DNA of 5,906 nucleotides from Acidobacteriaceae bacterium. Its GTDB lineage: Bacteria; Acidobacteriota; Terriglobia; Terriglobales; Acidobacteriaceae. This document shows positions 1 to 5,513 of the stretch, piece after piece (the first letter of the stretch is position 1; every line of letters begins with the position of its first letter). The stretch spans positions 2,631-8,536 of the forward strand of contig PMSZ01000215.1 of assembly GCA_003168235.1 (NCBI GenBank), read 5' to 3'. Below the pieces are notes generated by a model, which saw only the letters and a program-made list of their open reading frames with translations, was not told the DNA's origin and did not search any database. The position numbers were made by a program, and so were the translations under genes.

Positions 1-9
1 GGAAACAAC

Positions 10-31
10 GGGAGGAGCTACCCGTCCTCCC
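10..31. other. Stem-loop upstream of the first gene
   Basis: A perfect 7-bp inverted repeat (GGGAGGA at 10-16 and TCCTCCC at 25-31) encloses an 8-nt loop. On the plus strand no T-run follows, so it is not a convincing intrinsic terminator in that direction. On the minus strand the stem is followed by the mildly T-rich GTTGTTT. It may be the terminator of a gene to the left of the window, or have no function. The rest of 1-94 shows a short direct repeat (GATGCT at 34-39 and 49-54) and a lone TATCAT at 39-44 with no matching -35, which I do not call as a promoter. Confidence 0.3.
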
Positions 32-94
32 CGGATGCTATCATTGTTGATGCTCTCGCCTGCTCCCAGCGGATGAGGCAAGTACTCTCCTTCG

Positions 95-1153
95 ATGCGC
101 ATTCGACGCCACCTTCTTATTCCTCTCGTTGTTTTGCTGCTTGGGGCTGCGGTCGCGCTGATTGTAACTCTGCGCAAACACGCGCCACCCGAGGCGGCCC
201 GCCTACTTCCCGGCGCGGACGGGTTTTTCTATATCAATCTCAAGTGGATTCGGACGTTCAACGCCACCAGCCAGTTACCGCCGGTTTCGCGCGACCCCGA
301 GTATCAGAAATTTGTTGAGGAGACGGGCTTTCAGTTCGAGCGCGATCTCGACCAGGCGGCATTTGCCATTCACTATCCGCAGAGTTGGGGCAACGGGACT
401 GGCGGATCGGTTTCAGAGCCGCGCTTTTCCGAGGTATTCGTCGGCAAGATCGACTCCGGGCGACTGGCTGCGTACCTCAAGAAATTATCAACTTCGGTTG
501 AAGACTACCGTGGCTTTGACATCTATAACATTCCATTCGAGGGCCGCACGGTCCGCGTGGTCATTCTTTCTTACGACAGCGTCGCGGTGTCGAACCATCC
601 GAACGTTGGCGTGATTCACGGAATCCTGGACCGCTCGCGCAAGTTGGCATCGCCGTTTGGTGGACCCTGGCTGCTGCGGAAGTTCTACCGGCAGGTTCCT
701 CTGGCGAGTTTGTCGTTTGCCATTTTGCGGGTAAAGGCAGAGATGAGTTCGTTCAGCGGATTGGGAGGCTGGAGTTTTCTATTTCCGAAGCCGGCGGTCG
801 CGGTGATTTCGGCGCGATATCTTCGCGCTCTTCATCTGCGGGCGGAAGCTTTTACCGACAGCGATGCCGACGCGCAAGCTATCACTGAAAAGACAGCGGC
901 TTTTCTCAGCTTGTTTCATGCCGCCGAAGGCAGTGTCGGCGCACACGGAACGGATCCGGATGTGAAGACTTTCTTCGACAGTCTGAAAGTCGAGCAGAAG
1001 GGAGATCGCGCAATTCTCACCGCCGTGGTGCCGCCGGGGTTCCTCCGCAAAGCTTTGACGGGAGCGCCTGAGGCCGCGCCCCCTGCTGCGAATGCCGCGC
1101 CGCTCGAAGCGCCATCGGCCCCGAATCAGCCCCAGAAGCCGAAATCGCGATAA
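95..1153 (+). CDS. Membrane-anchored periplasmic protein of unknown function
   Basis: I do not recognise a named family. The 352-residue product starts with basic residues (MRIRRH) and one hydrophobic segment at about residues 7-26, which reads as an uncleaved signal anchor with the rest outside the cytoplasm. Just after it, LLPGADGFFYINLKWIR (residues 37-53) resembles the opening strand of DUF3352-like bacterial exoproteins; this is a resemblance only. The middle (about 54-320) is a mixed alpha/beta globular region without catalytic motifs I can name. From about residue 323 the tail is Pro/Ala-rich and probably disordered. There is no cysteine anywhere, so it cannot itself be a thiol-redox partner of the genes that follow. 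ATG at 95 is the first start after an in-frame TGA at 74-76; the only Shine-Dalgarno-like GAGG (75-78) lies too far upstream to be convincing. The stop precedes ccdA by 56 bp on the same strand. Confidence 0.85.
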   Translation: MRIRRHLLIPLVVLLLGAAVALIVTLRKHAPPEAARLLPGADGFFYINLKWIRTFNATSQLPPVSRDPEYQKFVEETGFQFERDLDQAAFAIHYPQSWGNGTGGSVSEPRFSEVFVGKIDSGRLAAYLKKLSTSVEDYRGFDIYNIPFEGRTVRVVILSYDSVAVSNHPNVGVIHGILDRSRKLASPFGGPWLLRKFYRQVPLASLSFAILRVKAEMSSFSGLGGWSFLFPKPAVAVISARYLRALHLRAEAFTDSDADAQAITEKTAAFLSLFHAAEGSVGAHGTDPDVKTFFDSLKVEQKGDRAILTAVVPPGFLRKALTGAPEAAPPAANAAPLEAPSAPNQPQKPKSR

Positions 1154-1195
1154 CGACCAACTCCGGGTTTCGTCCAATATTCAGGGTTTGGCCGC

Positions 1196-1201
1196 TACAA
1201 T
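1196..1201 (+). promoter_or_regulatory. Possible -10 element (TACAAT) for ccdA
   Basis: TACAAT matches the sigma-70 -10 consensus at five of six positions and ends 8 nt before the ccdA ATG. I find no good -35 hexamer at 16-19 bp spacing. If it is used, transcription would begin at or within a few bases of the start codon, giving a leaderless or nearly leaderless mRNA. That would fit the lack of a Shine-Dalgarno sequence in front of ccdA. Confidence 0.35.
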
Positions 1202-1209
1202 AGAACTGT

Positions 1210-1932
1210 ATGTCGACTTTGCCATTGCCGCTCGCTGTCTTTGTCGCAGGACTGATCTCGTTCCTGTCGCCTTGCGTGCTTCCGCTGGTGCCGGGATATG
1301 TTTCGCTGATCTCCGGCGTTGGCGTCGAGCAACTGAAGATGAAAGAGGGCGAGCTGTTCCGCAAGGTGATGCTGAATTCCGCCGCGTTCATTATCGGCTT
1401 CAGCATCGTGTTCATCACGCTGGGCGCGATTTCGACCGAAGTCGGGCAAGTGCTGGCGCAATATAAATCGCTGCTCGCACGTATTGCCGGAGTTGTGATT
1501 ATCCTTTTTGGTCTGCACCTGACCGGCCTTTTCCAGATTAAGGCCCTGCTGGCGGATACGCGGCTGCACCAGCTCAAGGGCAGTCCCTCGGCCTGGGGGG
1601 CGTTTGTGATCGGATTCGCTTTTGCCTTCGGATGGACACCGTGCGTCGGTCCCATTCTGGCGGTGGTGCTCGGATTTGCGGCCGCTCAGGATACGGTCTG
1701 GAAGGGCATTTTTCTTCTGGCTGTCTACTCGGCAGGATTGGCCGTGCCGTTTCTGGTGACGTCGCTTTTTATCGAGTGGTTTTTGAAGTTCTACAACCGC
1801 TTCAAATTCCACATGCATGCGGTGGAAGTGGCGAGCGGAGGCTTGCTGATCGCATTAGGCATTCTGCTGGTGATGGGCCGCTTTACGCTCATCTCAGGAT
1901 ATTTTTCGTTCTTGAATCGCTTCGCGCTGTAA
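1210..1932 (+). CDS. ccdA: CcdA-type thiol-disulfide electron conduit (DsbD beta-domain family)
   Basis: CcdA proteins carry electrons from cytosolic thioredoxin across the inner membrane to extracytoplasmic thioredoxin-like proteins for cytochrome c maturation or disulfide reduction. The 240-residue length suits a six-helix CcdA, with hydrophobic segments at about 9-30, 53-78, 90-110, 128-158, 164-190 and 205-232. Both family signatures are present: FLSPCVLPLVPGY near the N-terminus (Cys22) and FGWTPCVGPIL in the fourth segment (Cys145). These are the only two cysteines and should form the transmembrane redox pair. The start is fixed: an in-frame TAG at 1201-1203 leaves ATG at 1210 as the first choice, and translation from there gives the normal CcdA N-terminus. 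No Shine-Dalgarno sequence is visible. The TlpA-like and DsbD-alpha-like genes downstream are its probable partners. Family assignment is firm; the substrate is inferred from context. Confidence 0.96.
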   Translation: MSTLPLPLAVFVAGLISFLSPCVLPLVPGYVSLISGVGVEQLKMKEGELFRKVMLNSAAFIIGFSIVFITLGAISTEVGQVLAQYKSLLARIAGVVIILFGLHLTGLFQIKALLADTRLHQLKGSPSAWGAFVIGFAFAFGWTPCVGPILAVVLGFAAAQDTVWKGIFLLAVYSAGLAVPFLVTSLFIEWFLKFYNRFKFHMHAVEVASGGLLIALGILLVMGRFTLISGYFSFLNRFAL

Positions 1933-2004
1933 GGAGACGGGACAAGACGCATCTCAGCGAGAGTACGGTTCTGGGCCGACGGCTTATAAGTGGTAGTGAA
2001 ATTC

Positions 2005-2008
2005 GAGG
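2005..2008 (+). promoter_or_regulatory. Ribosome binding site fixing the GTG start of the TlpA-like gene
   Basis: GAGG lies 6 nt before GTG at 2015. An in-frame TGA at 1997-1999 excludes any earlier start, and the next internal ATG (codon 18) would destroy the membrane anchor, so GTG is the start. A TATAAG at 1985-1990 could be a -10 box, but no -35 partner is convincing. Confidence 0.55.
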
Positions 2009-2014
2009 TTTGCT

Positions 2015-2572
2015 GTGAAGAGAAATCCGCTGATTCTGTTTTTTGTCGCTGCGATTGTTGCGGTCATGCTATCGGTGGGCGTTCGGATGGCGCGGAACCA
2101 CGGGATCCGTCCTACGCCGGGCCAACTTATGGGCAACGTGGCGCCTGATTTCCAATTGCCCACACTGGACGGCAAGCAACTGCGGCTTTCCGACCTGCGC
2201 GGAAAGGCGGTCCTGCTGAACTTCTGGGCGACCTATTGCGAGCCGTGCAAGGTAGAGATGCCATGGTTTGTCGAACTGCAACAGCAGTACGGACCGCAAG
2301 GGTTTCAGATTGTGGGCGTGACCATGGACGACGCCAGCAACGCAGATATCGCCAAGTTCACGAAGGCGATGGGCATCAATTATCCGATCCTCATCGGCCA
2401 GGATTCGGTAGGGGAGAGTTACGGCGGGCTGAGCGTGCTGCCGACCACGTTCTTTCTGGACCGCGACGGCAAGCTCATTGCCCGCGAATTCGGCCTGCAG
2501 AGCCGCAGCGTGTTCGTGGACCACATTAATAAGGCGTTGAGCCAAGGGCAGGCAGTTCAGGCGCAGAAGTAA
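2015..2572 (+). CDS. Membrane-anchored TlpA/ResA-like thioredoxin-fold reductase
   Basis: The 185-residue protein has an N-terminal membrane segment (about residues 5-23) followed by a periplasmic thioredoxin fold of the TlpA/ResA/CcmG type. The domain opens with the family motif APDFQLPTLDG (43-53) and carries the redox site FWATYCEPC with Cys75 and Cys78. The cis-proline opposite the active site is Pro143 in VLPTTFFLD. The site reads CEPCKVE; the Glu three residues after the second cysteine is also found in ResA (CEPCKKE), which reduces the heme-binding cysteines of apocytochrome c. Such proteins receive electrons from CcdA, whose gene lies 82 bp upstream, and pass them to periplasmic disulfides. 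In DsbD terms this is the gamma module. A cytochrome c role, a general reductase role, or service to the downstream DsbD-alpha protein are all possible; fold and site are certain, substrate is not. It uses a GTG start with GAGG 6 nt upstream. Confidence 0.95.
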   Translation: MKRNPLILFFVAAIVAVMLSVGVRMARNHGIRPTPGQLMGNVAPDFQLPTLDGKQLRLSDLRGKAVLLNFWATYCEPCKVEMPWFVELQQQYGPQGFQIVGVTMDDASNADIAKFTKAMGINYPILIGQDSVGESYGGLSVLPTTFFLDRDGKLIAREFGLQSRSVFVDHINKALSQGQAVQAQK

Positions 2573-2580
2573 CTTCGAAG

Positions 2581-2616
2581 GTGGCTCTGGTGATGGCTTG
2601 TTTGGTGGCTTGTTTG
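2581..2616 (+). repeat. Three imperfect 12-bp tandem units before the DsbD-alpha gene
   Basis: The units are 2581-2592, 2593-2604 and 2605-2616. Units two and three differ at one base (ATGGCTTGTTTG and GTGGCTTGTTTG); unit one matches unit three at 8 of 12 positions. The stretch is open in the frame of the following gene, where it would read MALV-MACL-VACL. It lies between the TlpA-like stop (2570-2572) and the preferred ATG at 2659, so it is either a short noncoding repeat or the start of a longer N-terminus. Confidence 0.6.
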
Positions 2617-2658
2617 ATTACCACGAACCGCGCGGCAACTTGGAGTACTCTGGGAGCG

Positions 2659-3207
2659 ATGAAAATTTTTCTCAGTGTGCTTCTCTTGTTTGTGTGCTTG
2701 GCATCGGTGGGAGCTTCAGCGCAGGACGACGACCTTGGACCCAAAGGTTTGGCGGTGAAAGTTGTGGCCGCTCCGGTTGTGACCGTGGTGCAAGGCAAGC
2801 CGGGCACGGTGCCACTGACGTTTCGCGTCGCCAGCGGATACCACATTAATTCCAACATGCCGAAATCGGAGTTTCTGATTCCGACCGTGCTCAAGGTAGA
2901 AGCCAATACCGACATGGTGATCGGCAAAATTACCTATCCCGAGGGCCAGGACATGAGCTTTGCTTTCGATCCTGACGAAAAGCTTAACGTTTACACCGGA
3001 GATTTCAACGTTGAGGTCCTGGTACGCCCGCTGCACACGGCGCAATCGGGCAAGTACGTGATCCGCGGGACCCTCAAATACCAGGCCTGCGACAATAAGG
3101 CCTGTTATCCGCCGAAAACGTTGCCAGTAAGCTTCGATGTAAAGATTGCCAAGGCTCCGCCGGCGCACCACGCGAACCCAGCGCAAAGCCCTGACGCGCA
3201 CCAGTAG
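2659..3207 (+). CDS. Secreted DsbD N-terminal (alpha) domain protein
   Basis: This is a free-standing version of the immunoglobulin-like alpha domain of DsbD (the family named DsbC/DsbD_N, unrelated to the isomerase DsbC). From ATG at 2659 the product has 182 residues, with a signal peptide starting MKIFLSVLLLFVCLASVG and a likely signal peptidase I site after ASA (about residue 21). The active-site stretch LKYQACDNKACYPPKTLPV (139-157) matches E. coli DsbD around Cys103/Cys109 (YQGC...CYPP); here the cysteines are 144 and 149 with four residues between. YHIN (61-64) and the FAFDPDEK region (101-108), probably the cap loop over the cysteines, are also typical. The tail after about 165 is Ala/Pro/His-rich. 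The frame is open back to GTG 2581 (26 more codons), but ATG 2659 gives a textbook signal peptide and is preferred. It probably takes electrons from the TlpA-like protein and passes them to periplasmic disulfide proteins. Confidence 0.88.
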   Translation: MKIFLSVLLLFVCLASVGASAQDDDLGPKGLAVKVVAAPVVTVVQGKPGTVPLTFRVASGYHINSNMPKSEFLIPTVLKVEANTDMVIGKITYPEGQDMSFAFDPDEKLNVYTGDFNVEVLVRPLHTAQSGKYVIRGTLKYQACDNKACYPPKTLPVSFDVKIAKAPPAHHANPAQSPDAHQ

Positions 3208-3213
3208 GCCGGC

Positions 3214-4539
3214 TCACTTCTTTGCCTCAAGTTCGTTCTTGAACACTTTGCCGTCTTTCATGACGAATCCGATGTTCTCAAGAATCTTGACATTCGCCAA
3301 AGGATCGCCGGAAACCGCGACCACATCCGCGTAAGCGCCGGGCGCAATCACTCCGAGGCGCCCCTGCATATCGAGCAACTCGGCAGCTCGCGAGGTCGCG
3401 CTCTGGATGGCCTGCATTGGCGTCATGCCGAATTCGACCATCCGCGGAAACTCCTGTGCAATCGGCTCGGTCCACGGAATGCCTCCCATGTCGGTGCCGA
3501 ACGCAATCTTCACGCCCGCCTTCAACGCCTTGCGGAATGACACTTCGTGCTCGCTGGCACGCTTGCGGTCGCGCTGACCTGCAGGAGTATCCGCCGGAGC
3601 CCAGTCGCCGTAATAAACGCTTAATGTCGGGCAGAGCCACGTTCCCTGGCGAATCATCTGTGCGATCTGCGCATCGGTGAGCACCAGTCCGTGCTCGATC
3701 GAGTCGCAGCCGCCGTCGAGCGCACGCTGCATGCCTTCTCCGCCGTAAACGTGGCAGGCGACTTTCTTTCCCCAGCCGTGAGTTTCATCCACAATCGCGT
3801 GAAGCTCTTCGACGGTCAGCGTCGGCTGCGAGACAAGTTCGCCGTTCTTGCCCACCCATGAGCGATGCGTCATGTAGACCTTGATCCAGTCGGCGCCGTG
3901 ATCGAGTTGCTCGCGCGCAGCTTTGCGCGCCTCGACCGGCCCGTCGATAATCTGCACTCCCTTCGGCACTTCGATTTCCGGCGCATAACCTTCCAGCGGA
4001 TACCCGCCGGTGGTTGAGATGGCGCGCGTCGAAACGAAGAGGCGCGGGCCGGGGATGTATCCGCCTTCGATGGCCATCTTGATGCCCACATCTCCGTAGC
4101 CCGCGCCTTCAGTCTCCATGTCGCGCAATGTGGTGAATCCCTGTTCGAGCGCGCGGCGCGCCGAAACCGTGGCCCGCGCTGCGCGAAACGCCAGCGGATA
4201 CTTAAGCAGTTGAATGTCGTATCCGCCCTGGGCTGGGTCTTCGCCTTGCAGAAAGATGTGGGTGTGCGCGTCAATCAATCCGGGAAGAACGGTAGCCTGG
4301 GAGAGATCGATGAACGTGGCGCCGGCTGGGAGATTTGACGGAACGCCGCCACCGTCGGCGACGTCGGTGATGGTGTTGCCGCGGATGGTGATGACCACGT
4401 TGCGACGCGGGGAGTTGGAGACACCGTCAATCAGCACGCCTGCGCGAATCACCGTAACCGGCGGCGCGGGTGCGATTGTCTGGGCCCAACCCGCGCAAAT
4501 CAGTCCTAACAAACTCAGCAGAAAAATCCAGCGCTTCAC
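3214..4539 (-). CDS. Exported metal-dependent amidohydrolase (imidazolonepropionase-like)
   Basis: This 441-residue enzyme belongs to the amidohydrolase superfamily, in the group annotated as imidazolonepropionase-like or Xaa-Pro dipeptidase-like. Relatives hydrolyse dipeptides, N-acyl amino acids or cyclic amides with one or two metal ions. The metal motif is VLPGLIDAHTHIF with His92 and His94. Other likely ligands are Lys220 in DWIKVYM (probable carboxylated bridging lysine), His263 in ACHVYGG, His283 in SIEHG and Asp350 in FGTDMGG. The flanking beta-sandwich is seen at the N-terminus (VLIDGV) and C-terminus (PGAYADVVAVSGDPL). A signal peptide (MKRWIFLLSLLGLICAGWA, cleavage before Gln20) sends it out of the cytoplasm, so imidazolonepropionase itself, a cytosolic histidine-degradation enzyme, is unlikely. 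Translation starts at GTG, 5 nt after GGAGGT. It follows the response regulator by 69 bp on the same strand and may be co-transcribed. The substrate cannot be told from sequence; an exported dipeptidase is my best guess. Confidence 0.93.
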   Translation of the reverse strand: MKRWIFLLSLLGLICAGWAQTIAPAPPVTVIRAGVLIDGVSNSPRRNVVITIRGNTITDVADGGGVPSNLPAGATFIDLSQATVLPGLIDAHTHIFLQGEDPAQGGYDIQLLKYPLAFRAARATVSARRALEQGFTTLRDMETEGAGYGDVGIKMAIEGGYIPGPRLFVSTRAISTTGGYPLEGYAPEIEVPKGVQIIDGPVEARKAAREQLDHGADWIKVYMTHRSWVGKNGELVSQPTLTVEELHAIVDETHGWGKKVACHVYGGEGMQRALDGGCDSIEHGLVLTDAQIAQMIRQGTWLCPTLSVYYGDWAPADTPAGQRDRKRASEHEVSFRKALKAGVKIAFGTDMGGIPWTEPIAQEFPRMVEFGMTPMQAIQSATSRAAELLDMQGRLGVIAPGAYADVVAVSGDPLANVKILENIGFVMKDGKVFKNELEAKK

Positions 4540-4544
4540 CTGCC

Positions 4545-4550
4545 ACCTCC
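4545..4550 (-). promoter_or_regulatory. Strong Shine-Dalgarno for the amidohydrolase
   Basis: Minus-strand GGAGGT lies 5 nt before the GTG at 4539-4537. It is the best ribosome binding site in the window and supports the GTG start, which also gives a complete signal peptide. Confidence 0.75.
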
Positions 4551-4561
4551 AGAAAGGCTGG

Positions 4562-4567
4562 ATTGTA
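4562..4567 (-). promoter_or_regulatory. Possible -10 element (TACAAT) for the amidohydrolase
   Basis: The minus strand reads TACAAT, the same hexamer as in front of ccdA, 22 nt before the GTG. This would give a short leader of about 15 nt that still contains the GGAGGT site. No convincing -35 lies 16-18 bp upstream, so read-through from the response regulator remains equally possible. Confidence 0.3.
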
Positions 4568-4608
4568 CTCCCAGGCAGATCGCGGAGGTAGGCGGGGAGA
4601 GACGGCCC

Positions 4609-5322
4609 TTACACCGACGCGGGATTCGTGCTCACTCCGTTGGGGCTCACCCCGTTGGGGCTCATCTGGTAGCCCACGCCGCGGACGGTGTGAATTAAAG
4701 TTGGTGAAAAACCGTCGTCGACCTTGCGGCGCAAGTAATTGATGTAGACATCCACAACATTCGTGGTGGAATCAAAGGTCAGGTTCCACACGTGTTCGAT
4801 GATCATGGCGCGGGTCAACCGGCGTCCGGCATTGCGCATCAGGTATTCGAGGAGCGCGAATTCCTTGGTCGTCAGCTCGATGGGACGGCCGGCGCGGGCC
4901 ACTTTGCGCTCCACGCGATCCAAACAAAGATCGCGGACAGTGAGGACCGATTCCGAAGGCAAGTGGCTGCGGCGCAACAAGGCCCGCGCCCGAGCCGACA
5001 GTTCGAGAAACGAAAACGGCTTGACCAGGTAATCGTCCGCTCCTGAATCGAGGCACTGCACGCGGTCTTCGACGCGGCTGCGCGAAGTGAGCATCATCAC
5101 CGGCAAGTTCGCCTTACGCTGCCGCAAACTTTTCAGCACAGATAACCCGTCAACCCCCGGCAGATTCAGGTCGAGCACGACCAGATCGTAATCGACCTCC
5201 ATCGCCATGGAACGGCCCTGATTGCCCTCGCTGGCAACATCGACCGCGTGATATTCGGCTTCCAGTCCCTTGCGGAGAAAGCTGGAGAGCGCTACGTCTT
5301 CCTGGACAATAAGAATTCTCAT
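4609..5322 (-). CDS. OmpR/PhoB-family response regulator
   Basis: This 237-residue cytoplasmic transcription factor has an N-terminal receiver (about 1-115) and a C-terminal winged-helix DNA-binding domain (about 125-220). The phosphoacceptor is Asp51 in VVLDLNLPGVDG; the conserved switch residues are Thr79 (MLTS) and Lys101 (VKPF). The winged helix shows ELTTKEFALLEYL, the recognition-helix region TTNVVDVYINYLRRKVD, and the wing HTVRGVGY. Two things are unusual. The acidic pocket reads IVQED where relatives have VEDD or VEDE, so the first acidic position is Gln7. The C-terminus carries a tandem SPNGV-SPNGV beyond the usual end near GVGYQM. ATG at 5322 has GAGG only 3 nt upstream, and an in-frame TGA at 5352-5350 rules out much extension. 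No sensor kinase is present in the window: glmM is upstream and the amidohydrolase downstream. Its target genes are unknown. Confidence 0.95.
   Translation of the reverse strand: MRILIVQEDVALSSFLRKGLEAEYHAVDVASEGNQGRSMAMEVDYDLVVLDLNLPGVDGLSVLKSLRQRKANLPVMMLTSRSRVEDRVQCLDSGADDYLVKPFSFLELSARARALLRRSHLPSESVLTVRDLCLDRVERKVARAGRPIELTTKEFALLEYLMRNAGRRLTRAMIIEHVWNLTFDSTTNVVDVYINYLRRKVDDGFSPTLIHTVRGVGYQMSPNGVSPNGVSTNPASV
4633..4662 (-). repeat. 15-bp tandem duplication at the 3' end of the response regulator gene
   Basis: Two adjacent 15-bp units, 4648-4662 and 4633-4647 in reading order, differ at one base and each encodes SPNGV. A degenerate continuation (STNPASV) follows to the stop. The unit length keeps the frame, which fits slippage or unequal recombination just beyond the folded domain. 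Each unit is rich in CCCC/GGGG and the junction can form a small CCCC-GTT-GGGG hairpin. Confidence 0.85.
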
Positions 5323-5341
5323 GAGCCTCGTCTTAGCTGGT

Positions 5342-5368
5342 GAACTCGGTCAGTATCTGAACCGATTC
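5342..5368. promoter_or_regulatory. Imperfect palindrome upstream of the response regulator
   Basis: Two 12-nt arms flank a TAT centre: left GAACTCGGTCAG (5342-5353) and right CTGAACCGATTC (5357-5368). The arms agree at 8 of 12 positions without gaps, or 11 of 11 if one base per arm is bulged. A further exact copy of the half-site, CTGACCG, lies at 5406-5412. The element ends 20 nt upstream of the ATG at 5322, a position suited to an operator or to a hairpin in the 5' leader. A role in autoregulation is inference only. Confidence 0.4.
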
Positions 5369-5483
5369 TCATTTTCGACGCACACGCGGAGGCGCACAAG
5401 ATAACCTGACCGTACGAAGGGACGTAGCTGCGGAGGGGACAGCGGTGGTATGAACAGAAAAATCGCGAAGTTGGCTAGGAAGG

Positions 5484-5501
5484 CTCCGAGTCGTCTCGGG
5501 G
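5484..5501 (-). terminator. Weak stem-loop downstream of glmM
   Basis: Starting 12 nt after the glmM stop, the minus strand forms a 5-bp core stem CCGAG/CTCGG with an ACGA loop, extendable by two positions with one mismatch. The nearest T-run (five T, minus strand of 5458-5462) is 21 nt further on, so it is not a canonical intrinsic terminator. It may be a 3'-end stabilising hairpin or a weak terminator separating glmM from the regulator. Confidence 0.25.
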
Positions 5502-5513
5502 ATCAGCAAATTT

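Noticed and set aside
1017..1818. Long antisense open frames opposite ccdA and the end of the first gene (about 207-212 codons)
   Set aside because: They lie opposite genes with clear family motifs, their translations are Arg/Gln/His-rich without domain features, and they are the expected by-product of GC-rich coding sequence.
1957..1967. TCTC-AGC-GAGA mini-hairpin between ccdA and the TlpA-like gene
   Set aside because: A 4-bp stem without a T-tract is at chance level.
2566..2580. Overlapping palindromes GAAGTAACTTC and CTTCGAAG across the TlpA-like stop codon
   Set aside because: The arms are only 4-5 bp with almost no loop, and there is no T-run, so neither a terminator nor an operator is supported.
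2069..3201. Antisense open frames opposite the TlpA-like and DsbD-alpha genes
   Set aside because: They are fully covered by well-supported genes on the other strand and show no motifs or ribosome binding sites.
4480..4539. Lipoprotein signal in the amidohydrolase (cysteine at residue 15)
   Set aside because: The residues before the cysteine are L-I, lacking the small residue at -1 that a lipobox needs; a signal peptidase I site at GWA-Q fits better.
4470..4742. Plus-strand open frame spanning the gap between the amidohydrolase and regulator
   Set aside because: Mostly antisense to two solid genes; the translation is low-complexity Arg/Ser/Gly-rich with no recognisable domain.
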